DNA of 64,000 bases from Ruminococcus sp. FC2018. Lineage in GTDB: Bacteria > Bacillota > Clostridia > Oscillospirales > Ruminococcaceae. Below, in pieces: positions 34,892-44,164 of this stretch (positions are counted from its first letter, which is position 1; each line of letters starts with the position of its first letter). A program made the translations under genes and the position numbers. A model generated the notes under the pieces. That model did no database searches. It saw nothing but the letters and a program-made list of their open reading frames with translations, and was not told where the DNA came from. Location of the stretch: positions 1-64,000 of the forward strand of contig NZ_JHXH01000011.1 in the NCBI RefSeq assembly GCF_000621805.1, written 5' to 3'.

Positions 34892-34921
34892 CAAGAAAAA
34901 ATCGCTCTTTGGAGAGCGATT
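34892..34921 (-). terminator. terminator upstream of the recombinase remnant
   Basis: AATCGCTCT (34900-34908) and AGAGCGATT (34913-34921) form a 9-bp stem with a 4-nt loop. It is followed on the minus strand by a T-rich run, so it should end transcription coming from the DUF4143 ATPase gene. A-rich sequence on the other side makes it partly bidirectional. Confidence 0.8.
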
Positions 34922-35177
34922 CTGAAAAAAATGTAGGAATATATAATTCAACAAAATATCAAGAGCTGAATAATGTGCAAATGTTACAATTTGTTAATTG
35001 GCAAAACTATAGATAAATAACTGCTGATATTTCCACAGGCAAAGATATATTAAGTCCGTTATACGGTACAGGGTTGTTTGGAATCCCATACTGTTTCCCA
35101 TTATATCCATATCCGGACACCTTGTCAATGCTCGGGGCTGATTTTGTTAAGTATAAGGTGACATAAGTCGGGGAATA

Positions 35178-36374
35178 TCACCATTTCTCCCTTAGCAGAA
35201 AATCTATGATGTTAACGATCTCTATCCCGTTATCATTTCCGCCTGCAAGGCTGTCATAGCATACAACATACTTGTGATAATGATCCTTTATCTCCATAAG
35301 GTTTGCAGTCTCTCTGTCAGAATCCTCAGGGATCTTTACACACACCTGAACATAGATCCTCTCCTCACGCCTTTTGGCAATAAAGTCGATCTCCTTATCC
35401 TTGTTTTTGCCGATATAGACATCATAGCCTCTGCGTTTCATTTCGAGAAATACAATGTTTTCAAGCATAGCTGATAACATTTTGCTGTCAAATCCCATCT
35501 GGCTGTATTTGAGAGAAATATCGGAAAGATAGTATTTTTCAAATGTTTTCAGCACAGCTTTGCCTTGAATATCATAACGCTGACAGGGATAAATAATGAA
35601 TGCCTCTTCAAGCCATTTGATATAGTTATAAACCGTCTCAACAGACAATTCACGCTTTTCGTTTTTCAGAAACTTAACAACGGTATTGGCAGAAAAAGTC
35701 TTGCCGACATTCTCTATAATATATTTTACGACCCTGTCAAAAAGCTCCTTGTTTCTGATTTTATGACGCTTTGAAATATCCCTTGTGATGACAGAAGAAT
35801 AAATACCATCGACCACCTGGTATGCAGTCCTGGGTTCAAAGCTGCTTATTGCAATAACCGGGAAACCGCCGTATTTGATGTACTCATCAAACATATCCTT
35901 TCCGGCATAGACATCCTTTCCCTTGAAATCAAGATACTCCCGCAGTGAAAGAGTGTAGGCAGGTATTGAAACATAACGCCCTGTCAGATATGTTGAGATC
36001 TCACCGGACATAAGCTTTGAATTTGAGCCTGTCACATAAATGTCAACATCAGCATTTTCGAGAAGATCATTGAGCACCTTTTCCCAGCCCTTGATCTCCT
36101 GCACCTCGTCGAGTATCAGATAGCATCTGCCCTTGCCTGATATTGCAGCCTTGATATCACTATACATATCCTTTGCCGACATATCATCATATTCCATTTC
36201 GCTGTACCTGCGGACAATGATATTGTCACTTGCAATACCTCTGGTGAGCAGCTCATCTCTGAACATTTCAAGTATAGTCGATTTTCCGCAGCGGCGCACA
36301 CCCGAAACGATCTTTACAAGCGGTGTGTCGATGTACTTGAGTATTTCATTTACATAATCCGGACGAAGTATCAT
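35178..36374 (-). CDS. AAA-type ATPase with DUF4143 domain
   Basis: This 398-residue protein has an N-terminal P-loop (SGVRRCGKST, Walker A near residue 32; CYLILDEVQE, Walker B near 92) and TGSNSKLM. The C-terminal DUF4143 part is nuclease-like, with KEIDFIA and YVQV near residues 345-360. Such proteins are abundant in Clostridia and Bacteroidetes and have no settled function. ATG 36374 is the start (MILRPDYV); the codon at 36389 is TTG. It is monocistronic, with its own promoter and a terminator 260 bp downstream. Confidence 0.88.
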   Translation of the reverse strand: MILRPDYVNEILKYIDTPLVKIVSGVRRCGKSTILEMFRDELLTRGIASDNIIVRRYSEMEYDDMSAKDMYSDIKAAISGKGRCYLILDEVQEIKGWEKVLNDLLENADVDIYVTGSNSKLMSGEISTYLTGRYVSIPAYTLSLREYLDFKGKDVYAGKDMFDEYIKYGGFPVIAISSFEPRTAYQVVDGIYSSVITRDISKRHKIRNKELFDRVVKYIIENVGKTFSANTVVKFLKNEKRELSVETVYNYIKWLEEAFIIYPCQRYDIQGKAVLKTFEKYYLSDISLKYSQMGFDSKMLSAMLENIVFLEMKRRGYDVYIGKNKDKEIDFIAKRREERIYVQVCVKIPEDSDRETANLMEIKDHYHKYVVCYDSLAGGNDNGIEIVNIIDFLLREKW

Positions 36375-36401
36375 ATTATCACCCACCAAAAGTTTTTCTC
36401 C

Positions 36402-36430
36402 ATTATACCAAATAAGTTTCTCAAAGTCAA
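36402..36430 (-). promoter_or_regulatory. promoter of the DUF4143 ATPase gene
   Basis: On the minus strand TTGACT (36425-36430) and TATAAT (36402-36407) are separated by 17 bp, leaving a leader of about 20 nt before ATG 36374. The rest of the 319-bp gap (36375-36693) holds only a G+C-rich hairpin near 36548-36588. Confidence 0.8.
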
Positions 36431-36547
36431 GAGTTTTTTCGATATGGAAGAAAAAATTATTATTCGGAACATTTTATAGGTTTAGAATTATTGTTATGAT
36501 GCAGGAACAACAAAATTCAACTCAGACCACATATAAAGAACCGCAGA

Positions 36548-36588
36548 AACCGCCTTTCCCGTATTATTATTTACCGGGAGGGGCGGTT
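36548..36588. terminator. G+C-rich hairpin after glgX, possible terminator
   Basis: AACCGCC (36548-36554) pairs GGCGGTT (36582-36588), with an inner CCCG/CGGG pair. It lies about 105 bp past the glgX stop on the minus strand. T-runs are poor on both sides, so termination is uncertain. Confidence 0.4.
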
Positions 36589-36693
36589 CTTATCTTTGTG
36601 TCATTTGATAGTGGACTTAAGCCGGAACTGCTTCGTTAAGGCAACACCGCACATCCACCGCTTGATAGATTTTTTCATTTTCTGCTTGCTTTT

Positions 36694-38778
36694 TTATTTG
36701 TTGATCTTAAGCGATGCTACAACAACGCTCCTTGGTGCAAGAGTTATCTTATTCAGCTGGCGGTCGACCATTTTATTGTAGTCAGTTGCTTTTTTATGCG
36801 GAACATCAGTATAAAAATCAATATTCCAGCTGTATCCCGACGGCAGATCTGGCATCTGCACGGGGCATTTCTCCCAGTATGCATTTATCCCAATAAAAAC
36901 AGTGTCTTCCCTGCCCTTTTTGTCCGTCCCGGCAAACATAACACCGATAACATGATCGTGGTCGTTGAATTCATTGTTCCATGCCCAGGTATTATGTACG
37001 CTTATATCCGGAAAACCAATTGACGACGGGTTTGTTGCATGACGAACACAGGCGTGTTTTTTTCTGAAAGCTATCAGATCGCTTACAAAGTCATGGACTT
37101 CCTTGTATTTTTTCAGCCTTGTCCAATCAAGCCAGGATATCTCATTGTCCTGACAGTAGGCGTTGTTATTGCCGAACTGGGTGTTGCAAAACTCATCGCC
37201 TGCGTAGAACATTGCTGCTCCCCTGCTGCATAATAGAGTTGCAAATGCATTTTTAACCATTCTGATACGAAGATCGTTGACCGATTTGTTATCAGTCTCA
37301 CCTTCCACACCACAATTCCAGCTTGTATTGCTGTTATCGCCGTCGGTGTTGTTCCAGCCGTTCTCAAGATTATGCTTTACATTGTAAGAATAAAGATCAT
37401 ACATTGTAAATCCGTCGTGACAGGTGAGAAAGTTTACCGAAGCGTTGTGCCACCGTTCATAAGGATAAAGATCGGAGGAACCTGTGATCCTTTGAACAGC
37501 CGCCCAAGCCATACCGTTGTCGCCTTTAAGAAAACAGCGGAGATCATCCCTGAAACGACCATTCCATTCCGCCCAGCGGTTCCATGATGGAAAGCTTCCT
37601 ACCTGGTAAAGACCGCCTGCGTCCCAGGCTTCGGCTATAAGCTTTACACCGCTCAGAATAGGGTCAAAAGCAATCATTTTTAACAGCGGCGGATTTTCCA
37701 GCGGCGTTCCGTCCTCGCTGCGTCCAAGTATTGAAGCAAGGTCAAATCTGAAGCCGTCCACACGGTACTCTATGACCCAGTATCTCAGACAATCAATAAT
37801 AAACTGCTGTACAACAGGATGATTGCAGTTCATTGTGTTTCCGCAACCGCTGAAATTAACATACTTTCCTTCAGGAGTAAGCATATAATAAACGTTGTTG
37901 TCCAGTCCCTTGAATGAAAAAATCGAGCCGTCCTCATTGCCCTCGGATGTGTGATTAAAGACTACATCAAGGAAAACCAGGATACCATTTTCATTGCAGG
38001 TCTTTATCAGATTTTTAAGCTCATCGCCCTCATGGTTGTATTCTATTCCAGACGTATAGCTTGTATTTGGGGCAAAAAAGCAGGTGGTATTATATCCCCA
38101 GTAGTTCAATAGCTTTTTGCCGTTATATTCACGCTCTTCATACAATTCATCAAACTCAAATATAGGCATAAGCTCTATCGCATTTACACCAAGTTTTTTC
38201 AGGTAAGGGATCTTTTCAACTACACCGTTAAATGTTCCGGGGTTTTTAACACCCGAGGTCAAACTTTTGGTAAATCCACGCACATGGAGCTCGTAAATTA
38301 TCAGGTCACTGAAATTTATATTGATCTTCTCAAAGTTGCCCCAGTCAAACAGATTGGTACAGATTCTGCCGTGATAACAGTCCTGTGCGCCTGAACGTTT
38401 GCCCCAGACGCTTTGACCGGTCACGGCACGTGCATAGGGATCGAGAATATTTGTTTCGCTATTGAAAAGCATTCCCTTTTCCGGAGCATACTCACCTGAC
38501 AGCCTGAAACAATACTCTACCTCATAAATATCAATATCAAAAACGATAATGGACCAGGTGTCCCCTATTCTGTAGCTGTCCGGGATAGGTATTTCCACAA
38601 AAGGTTCGGTCTCTCCCCTTTTGAAAAGCACAACAGAGCAAGCCGTTGCATTTGAGGAATGAACGGTGAAGTTAACGCCATGAGAGCCTGCCGATGCGCC
38701 GTTCATACTGTATACTCCCGGACGGCATTTATAGCCTGATATTACGTCTGTTGCTTTGTATATATCATAGTTTTTCAA
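36694..38778 (-). CDS. glgX: glycogen debranching enzyme (isoamylase type)
   Basis: This 694-residue GH13 enzyme hydrolyses alpha-1,6 branches of glycogen or starch fragments. It has an N-terminal CBM48-like domain (residues 15-125) and then the GH13 barrel with IELMPIFEF, LDVVFNHT, VDGFRFDLAS (nucleophile Asp), LIAEAWDAGG (acid/base Glu) and NFLTCHDGFT (third acidic residue region). The start is a TTG at 38778, with AAGGTGA just upstream overlapping the stop of the CAP gene. No signal peptide, so cytoplasmic. Pairing with a surface CAP protein in one operon is odd. Confidence 0.93.
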   Translation of the reverse strand: MKNYDIYKATDVISGYKCRPGVYSMNGASAGSHGVNFTVHSSNATACSVVLFKRGETEPFVEIPIPDSYRIGDTWSIIVFDIDIYEVEYCFRLSGEYAPEKGMLFNSETNILDPYARAVTGQSVWGKRSGAQDCYHGRICTNLFDWGNFEKININFSDLIIYELHVRGFTKSLTSGVKNPGTFNGVVEKIPYLKKLGVNAIELMPIFEFDELYEEREYNGKKLLNYWGYNTTCFFAPNTSYTSGIEYNHEGDELKNLIKTCNENGILVFLDVVFNHTSEGNEDGSIFSFKGLDNNVYYMLTPEGKYVNFSGCGNTMNCNHPVVQQFIIDCLRYWVIEYRVDGFRFDLASILGRSEDGTPLENPPLLKMIAFDPILSGVKLIAEAWDAGGLYQVGSFPSWNRWAEWNGRFRDDLRCFLKGDNGMAWAAVQRITGSSDLYPYERWHNASVNFLTCHDGFTMYDLYSYNVKHNLENGWNNTDGDNSNTSWNCGVEGETDNKSVNDLRIRMVKNAFATLLCSRGAAMFYAGDEFCNTQFGNNNAYCQDNEISWLDWTRLKKYKEVHDFVSDLIAFRKKHACVRHATNPSSIGFPDISVHNTWAWNNEFNDHDHVIGVMFAGTDKKGREDTVFIGINAYWEKCPVQMPDLPSGYSWNIDFYTDVPHKKATDYNKMVDRQLNKITLAPRSVVVASLKINK

Positions 38779-38782
38779 AAAA

Positions 38783-40525
38783 TCACCTTGACTTTGATTT
38801 CTTAACAGCGTACACTATCGCAGCAACAGCCAGCAATCCTCCTGCTGAACCGGCTGCTACGGGTATTACGGGGAATTTGTTGTCTTTGTCTTCTTTGTCA
38901 TCTGCATTGCTGTTATTATCACTTGTGCCTTCCCGGTCTTGTTCCTCTTCAGCTTCCGAGACAGTATCCTCAGTGACTTTGTCCGCCCTGTCATCGTCTT
39001 TGTCTTTTTCAGCAATCATATCGTCGCTTTCCTTATCAGTGACATCATTTTCATTTGAAAGCTTTTCATTGCTTATTTCTCCGCCGTTAACAGAGGAAGA
39101 ATCTGTCTTGCTATCGGAATTATCCTTGTTGTCGGAGCTGTTCTTGCTGTCAGTTGACTTGTTATCCGAAGCCGACTTACTGCTGTCACTTTTCTTATCA
39201 GCGGTGCTGACTGTACTGCTGTCGGACTTTTGTGTCTGCTGTGCAGCAGTTTGGGGCTTTGGTGTGATCTTAAAGGTAAGGACCTTTGAATTTTTATAGC
39301 TTCCCTTTCCTGTTATTGTGACAGTTGCCGTGCCTGCATTCACATTTGATGAATAAGAAACAGTGTAATCAGTGCCGTTTGAAAGGGTTTTTGAACTGTC
39401 CTTAACAGTTACAGCAGGAGTTTTAGCCTGACCGTCATAAACGTAGGAAGCTGTGCTCAGAGATGCTGTACATTTTGAAATGTCCTTGTAAGGAACACTT
39501 ATTGTTACCGTTTTGGAAAGACTGCCAAGACTTGCAGTTATAACAGCACTTCCCGGAGCTTTTGCTGTGACTTTTCCGTACTTATCAACAGATGCAACAG
39601 CTGCATTTGACGATTTCCATGATGCTTCATACAGCAAAACAGGAGAAGCGGTGTATGCGGTATCACATTTTACATTTGCCCACATTTCATATGATACTGT
39701 GCCGCCAACAGAAAGATTCTGACTTCCAGAAATATTCACAATTTTAAATTCACCATCATTTTTATCTATAGCTGCCACATGAGTAATTGAAGGTCTGCTA
39801 AGCTGGGACAGCTTAACCTGAACCGGAACATAGCAGTTGTTTATAGCGGCGGAAGCAGCACTTCCGGAGCTTCCCTGTGATGAGCTGAAACGTCCGCAAA
39901 GGGCACTTTTATAGGATACAGTTACATCAGCGTAAAAACAGCCAAGTCCCATATATTTGTTGGAAGGGTTTATCATTGAGGTGTAGTGACCTGTTACGCC
40001 GCGGGTCTTATTCACCCAATCAGATTTTTCATCGTAAAACTGGTTTATTCCGCTAACCATATTTTTGTTCCAGTTCCAGGCAAGGACCTCGCTGTTACCT
40101 GTGGTCTTGATACCGGGGAAAGTAACGGTAAAACAGCTCTTTCCGTTTGGTCTTGTATGGCTTACATTTAAGGCAGCCTCGGCTGCACGAAGTCTTGCCA
40201 CTTCCTCAAGGTCGTGTGACCATTGGATCGGCACATAATCGCTTGGAGTAAGCTTTCTGCTGCTGTTTCTTGGGTCCGGAACACCTTGATCGCATGCTTC
40301 TTTTCTGATCGCATTAACTCTGTTTATTGCGTTCTGGACATCGTTGATATAGCTTCCGTGCAAACCCACATTTACTACATCTGATGATTTGGTCATCTCA
40401 TAATTTCTGATAATGTTTGTTGACGAATCATAAGCATATACACAAACAGAAAGAGATAATGAGAATAAAACAGTGATAATAAAGCTCAATGACAACTTTA
40501 TACTTTTGTTTTTCAAGAGTTTCAT
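38783..40525 (-). CDS. membrane-anchored surface protein with CAP and Ig-like domains
   Basis: This 580-residue protein has a signal peptide (residues 1-31, cleaved near VYAYD) and a CAP/SCP-like domain (55-225; WSHDLEEVARLRAAEAA, VSHTRPNGKSCF). A Big_2-type Ig-like domain follows (255-345; SSNAAVASVDKYGKVTAKAPGSAVITA), then an MBG-like beta domain (350-425; YDGQAKTPAVTVKD). A long Ser/Lys then Asp/Glu-rich spacer (428-545) leads to a C-terminal membrane helix with a KKSKSR tail. There is no LPXTG motif, so it is membrane-held rather than sortase-linked. CAP-domain function here is unknown; the spacer would carry the domains through the cell wall. Own promoter. Confidence 0.88.
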   Translation of the reverse strand: MKLLKNKSIKLSLSFIITVLFSLSLSVCVYAYDSSTNIIRNYEMTKSSDVVNVGLHGSYINDVQNAINRVNAIRKEACDQGVPDPRNSSRKLTPSDYVPIQWSHDLEEVARLRAAEAALNVSHTRPNGKSCFTVTFPGIKTTGNSEVLAWNWNKNMVSGINQFYDEKSDWVNKTRGVTGHYTSMINPSNKYMGLGCFYADVTVSYKSALCGRFSSSQGSSGSAASAAINNCYVPVQVKLSQLSRPSITHVAAIDKNDGEFKIVNISGSQNLSVGGTVSYEMWANVKCDTAYTASPVLLYEASWKSSNAAVASVDKYGKVTAKAPGSAVITASLGSLSKTVTISVPYKDISKCTASLSTASYVYDGQAKTPAVTVKDSSKTLSNGTDYTVSYSSNVNAGTATVTITGKGSYKNSKVLTFKITPKPQTAAQQTQKSDSSTVSTADKKSDSSKSASDNKSTDSKNSSDNKDNSDSKTDSSSVNGGEISNEKLSNENDVTDKESDDMIAEKDKDDDRADKVTEDTVSEAEEEQDREGTSDNNSNADDKEDKDNKFPVIPVAAGSAGGLLAVAAIVYAVKKSKSR

Positions 40526-40559
40526 TGTACAACACCTTATCTCCGGATTTATTTATAGT

Positions 40560-40588
40560 ATTTTATCATATTCTTGTCGAAATTTCAA
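40560..40588 (-). promoter_or_regulatory. promoter of the CAP-glgX operon
   Basis: On the minus strand TTGAAA (40583-40588) and TAAAAT (40560-40565) are separated by 17 bp, about 35 bp before the CAP-protein ATG at 40525. CCGGAG in the leader is the ribosome site. Confidence 0.7.
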
Positions 40589-40616
40589 TAGAAATTGTGT
40601 AAATTTACATGAGATG

Positions 40617-40646
40617 GCAAAAAAATGATCCCGAACGAGTCGGGAC
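40617..40646 (-). terminator. terminator of polysaccharide cluster 2
   Basis: TCCCGA (40629-40634) and TCGGGA (40640-40645) form the stem, followed by seven T on the minus strand, 7 bp past the last cluster 2 stop codon. It separates cluster 2 from the CAP-glgX operon. Confidence 0.85.
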
Positions 40647-40652
40647 CTTAAA

Positions 40653-41762
40653 TTACTGTTTTAGATCATTTACAACTTTTTGTGCTCTGCATATCCAGAG
40701 ATTCTCTTTTTTGGCATCTATACATTTTCTATTTTTTTCAGCCAATAGTGTGGGATCGCTTATAATTCTGTTCAAAAGATCACAGATCTCGTTCTCATCG
40801 TATGAAACTACCCAACCGTTTTGGTTTTGTTCGGTAAATCGTCCGATTGCAGTACCTTTTGTAGCAATAACAGGTTTCTCGTGGCCAAGATATTCAAAAG
40901 CCTTATACGGCATAGCCATCTCTCTATATTTATCCGATTTGAAAACAAGAGAGCATATATCTGTTTCTTGATAGTAAGGCTCTAACTCATCGCCATTTTT
41001 GTGAATGATATGTATTCTATCATTCAGCCATTTTTCATAGTTATGTTTTTCATTGTTCCACTCAGTATCACGGCAGCATAAAGTAAGTATACAGTTTTTT
41101 GTTTTAGAAACAGCTTCAACAAGCACTGCTATCTGATAATGATTTCCGATTCCTCCAACATAGAAAATTTGAAGCGGATTTTTACTGAAATCCCTGTCCG
41201 ACGATGATTTAACTGTTACTTCTATATTCTCTGCGCCCGGCGGAAGTATCTCAGCGATACTTCTTAATTTTTGGGATTTTAAATAATCAAGCATCTTTAA
41301 ATCGGGAACATAAAATTTATCAAGAAGCTGCTTGTACTTTTGGATATCATATTCATAGTTTTTTAGAGCGACCAAACGCTTTGGCGTTGAAAGCTCCTGT
41401 CCGTAAGTGTCAAATTTCCAATAGATATCACAGTAAAACAAGCCTATCTTGATCCCTTGTTTTTTAATATACTTAAAGAACCCAAAGTCAAGAAAAGGAT
41501 GTGTAGGCAGATGATTTGGATTAGTAAGCAACGTAGGCTCTGTACTGCTTTCGGTATACATAAAATCGTATTTTTCCCCACGCTTTATGCTTTCTTTTAG
41601 CTTACGTATCAGTTTTCTTCGTTCACCGGAGTAACCCTGTATCACAAATACATTATATCCAATTTTTTCAAATGCCTCTATCATTTTTTTTGGGCGCATC
41701 ATTCTTGCACCTGTTCCGTGCTCAAGCAGTTCATAAGGCAAATAAAAAATACACTTCTTCAT
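40653..41762 (-). CDS. GT-B glycosyltransferase (GT4-like)
   Basis: This 369-residue protein begins KKCIFYLPYELLEHGTGARMMRPKKM, with a Rossmann-like N domain and a C-terminal donor domain (IFYVGGIGNHYQ near residue 205; MPYKAFEYLGHEKPVIATKGTA near 300, with the Glu/Gly donor site). It would add one sugar to the cluster 2 repeat unit. Its start touches the stop of the next glycosyltransferase upstream, and it is the last gene before the terminator. Sugar specificity not readable. Confidence 0.82.
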   Translation of the reverse strand: MKKCIFYLPYELLEHGTGARMMRPKKMIEAFEKIGYNVFVIQGYSGERRKLIRKLKESIKRGEKYDFMYTESSTEPTLLTNPNHLPTHPFLDFGFFKYIKKQGIKIGLFYCDIYWKFDTYGQELSTPKRLVALKNYEYDIQKYKQLLDKFYVPDLKMLDYLKSQKLRSIAEILPPGAENIEVTVKSSSDRDFSKNPLQIFYVGGIGNHYQIAVLVEAVSKTKNCILTLCCRDTEWNNEKHNYEKWLNDRIHIIHKNGDELEPYYQETDICSLVFKSDKYREMAMPYKAFEYLGHEKPVIATKGTAIGRFTEQNQNGWVVSYDENEICDLLNRIISDPTLLAEKNRKCIDAKKENLWICRAQKVVNDLKQ

Positions 41763-42844
41763 TATTTTCTCTCCAATATCTTTTCATAGTAGTTTTCTAT
41801 CTTTTTAAAACATCTGTTAAGCTCATAATTGTGTATAGCAAATCGTCTTCCGTAAGCACCCATTTCAAGTCGTTTTTCATTGTTGTAATACATATCTTTA
41901 ATAGCTTCTGCTATCTGATGATGATCTTTTCTATTAACGACTATGGAAGATTTGCCCGGATCAGTAGCTTCCATCAGTCCGGGAATATCTGAAATAATGA
42001 CCGGAGTCCCACAGGCTTGTGCCTCAACAGCTGAAACACCAAATGATTCATTTATTGACGGGATGACGGCTAAATCCATGTTTGCCCACTCTATCGCAGC
42101 TTGTTCCTGGGAAATATAACCCAGCCAATTTGTAATATCGTCAATACCAAGTTCTTTTGCAAGATCACGATATTCCTGTTCTTTATCTCCTTTTCCGGCA
42201 ATTCTTAGCTTAAGATTGATTTGAGTATTGTTTACTACTTCGGATGCAGCCATAAGTATATATTTTATTCCATAATTGTCATTCAATCCTTTTACTGTAC
42301 CAATTATAAAGGTGTCGTCACTATTTGAACGTGTTCTTTTAATTGGTGAAAAAAGATCCATATCAACGCCAAAGGGAGTAATATAAAACTTTCTATTAAC
42401 ATATTTTCTTGCTTCATCAGACATAGCCCGGCTTGTAGAGAAAAGATATGGAGCATTTTTAAGACTGAACTTTAAAAGTGCCTTGTGTAAAGGACTTTTT
42501 TGAGGAAACTCAAATATATCCGATCCCCATATGGAAAGAACATAATTCTTAACACCTGAAAGAGCCATTGCAACACCATAACTTGTAGCATAGTGTGCAT
42601 TTATTACATCAGGTTTAATCTCTTCAACTATTTTTTTTATTTTCTTGCCGGTCAGCATATATTTTATTTTCTGGAGCTCATTTCCATTAGGATCAACACC
42701 TATATTGATCGTATGTACATTAGCTGAATCAATTTTGTGATTTGTAAAAGAAATAACGTGTACTTCATGCCCTTGGTTATTAAACCAATCGCACCATTTA
42801 ATAATGTGTGAGCTTTCTGAAGGACCTACAAAACAAATTCGCAT
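41762..42844 (-). CDS. GT4-family glycosyltransferase
   Basis: This 360-residue GT-B enzyme has an N-terminal acceptor domain (ICFVGPSESSHIIKWCDWFNNQGHEVHVIS) and the GT4 donor signature ESFGVSAVEAQACGTPVIISDIPGL near residue 270. Near 190 it has IGTVKGLNDNYGIKYIL. ATG 42844 has GGAG 9 bp upstream; the codon at 42859 is TTG. Member of the cluster 2 operon. Confidence 0.9.
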   Translation of the reverse strand: MRICFVGPSESSHIIKWCDWFNNQGHEVHVISFTNHKIDSANVHTINIGVDPNGNELQKIKYMLTGKKIKKIVEEIKPDVINAHYATSYGVAMALSGVKNYVLSIWGSDIFEFPQKSPLHKALLKFSLKNAPYLFSTSRAMSDEARKYVNRKFYITPFGVDMDLFSPIKRTRSNSDDTFIIGTVKGLNDNYGIKYILMAASEVVNNTQINLKLRIAGKGDKEQEYRDLAKELGIDDITNWLGYISQEQAAIEWANMDLAVIPSINESFGVSAVEAQACGTPVIISDIPGLMEATDPGKSSIVVNRKDHHQIAEAIKDMYYNNEKRLEMGAYGRRFAIHNYELNRCFKKIENYYEKILERK

Positions 42845-42877
42845 ATTAAAAAACTCCAATTCTAAATATAATAGAAA

Positions 42878-44143
42878 CTATTGTACATTTTCACTATCGG
42901 TTCTTATAACATGAATAACAAATGGGAATGACATGGCTGCAGCAAGAATTGTAACGATAAGCGTGGCGTACGCTGCACCGATTGAACCAAATTTAATTGT
43001 TAGGATCACATCAAGTATGATGTTTGAAACACCCGTAACGATACTTACTATCAGCGTATAACCGGCTCTCTTTAAGCCAAGAAGAATATTTGTACTGGTT
43101 ACTCTGAAAGTGGACAGGACTATAAAACTAACAGATAGTATACGCATACACGGAACAGAATCCAAATATTGTTCACCCCAAAGTATCTTAACGATCAGCG
43201 GGGCAAAAATAATAATTATCGCTCCAATCGTTACACTTATTGCGCCAACTAATAAGTAGATTTGTTTAACCTTATTTTTAAGCCATGCTTTATCAGAAGC
43301 ATTTTGGATCAATATCGGCAAAAAGTATATCATCACACACTGGGGAATAAAATTCAGGTTTTCAGGGAGCGTAGTTCCTGTTTTATATGAGGCAAGTACT
43401 GAAGCATCAACAACGACTATTGCAATTATAGCAACATCAAGTCTATAGAGAATTACATTCAGTGCACTTGTAATTCCGGCTTTAAATGAATAAAAAGTAA
43501 GATCTTTTTTCTTATCTTTAGATAGTATTTCTTTTGTACTTGCAATGAACGGTTTACAGTAGTACCATCCGATAATACCTGTAATGATATATGCAGCATA
43601 ACGTCCGATAATAGTTCCGGCGATGCCTCCAACAAAAGCTCCGGCTGAACCAAATGCAAGATACAGCAACGAATTTATATTCATTAGTTTTGAATACTTT
43701 ATATTGCTTTTTTCAGCTCTTAAAATTATAGAAAAATAATCAAATACAAATGCAATAAAAGGCATTCCTGCAAGAGATATAATATATGGTCTGGTTTCTT
43801 CAATTCCGACATTCCCGAATAAGCCATATAAAACAAGTGCTAATGATAGTATAATTTCAGATATAAGACCGAATTTAAAGGAGTAATGATAGTATATGGA
43901 TTTTTCGTCTTTACTTATGTCCTTAGAGCAAAAATAAAGAATACCGCTTGTAATTCCCATCCCCGAAAAAAGGAATATAATGAAAAAGGCATTAAAAGCA
44001 CCTGTAAAAACTCCAAAATCATTTTTTGAAAGAATTCTTACTAAGATTATGTTGGTTATGAATGCGATACACTTATTGATAAACGATGAGCCTAAAATAT
44101 GGAAAAACCCATCTTTAAATAAGTGTTTGATCCGTTCACCCAT
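42878..44143 (-). CDS. wzx: Wzx-type polysaccharide flippase (cluster 2)
   Basis: This 421-residue multi-pass protein of the MOP family begins FFHILGSSFINKCIAFITNIILVRILSKNDFGVF, typical of capsule flippases, with about 12 hydrophobic segments. It is distinct from the cluster 1 flippase and shorter. It would export the lipid-linked repeat unit containing the ManNAc3NAcA-type sugar. Confidence 0.9.
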   Translation of the reverse strand: MGERIKHLFKDGFFHILGSSFINKCIAFITNIILVRILSKNDFGVFTGAFNAFFIIFLFSGMGITSGILYFCSKDISKDEKSIYYHYSFKFGLISEIILSLALVLYGLFGNVGIEETRPYIISLAGMPFIAFVFDYFSIILRAEKSNIKYSKLMNINSLLYLAFGSAGAFVGGIAGTIIGRYAAYIITGIIGWYYCKPFIASTKEILSKDKKKDLTFYSFKAGITSALNVILYRLDVAIIAIVVVDASVLASYKTGTTLPENLNFIPQCVMIYFLPILIQNASDKAWLKNKVKQIYLLVGAISVTIGAIIIIFAPLIVKILWGEQYLDSVPCMRILSVSFIVLSTFRVTSTNILLGLKRAGYTLIVSIVTGVSNIILDVILTIKFGSIGAAYATLIVTILAAAMSFPFVIHVIRTDSENVQ

Positions 44144-44164
44144 TATAATCCCCTTCCGTGAGTA

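Noticed and set aside
32510-35010. Direct repeat TTGGCAAAA near 32510 and 34996 as attachment sites of the recombinase
   Set aside because: Only 9 bp are shared in A+T-rich DNA, without inverted core or flanking symmetry; chance is likely.
38783-38880. Sortase anchoring of the CAP protein
   Set aside because: No LPXTG-like motif precedes the C-terminal membrane helix.
38694-39299. A Ser/Leu-rich 201-codon plus-strand frame
   Set aside because: It is the complement of the low-complexity Ser/Asp/Glu spacer of the CAP protein.
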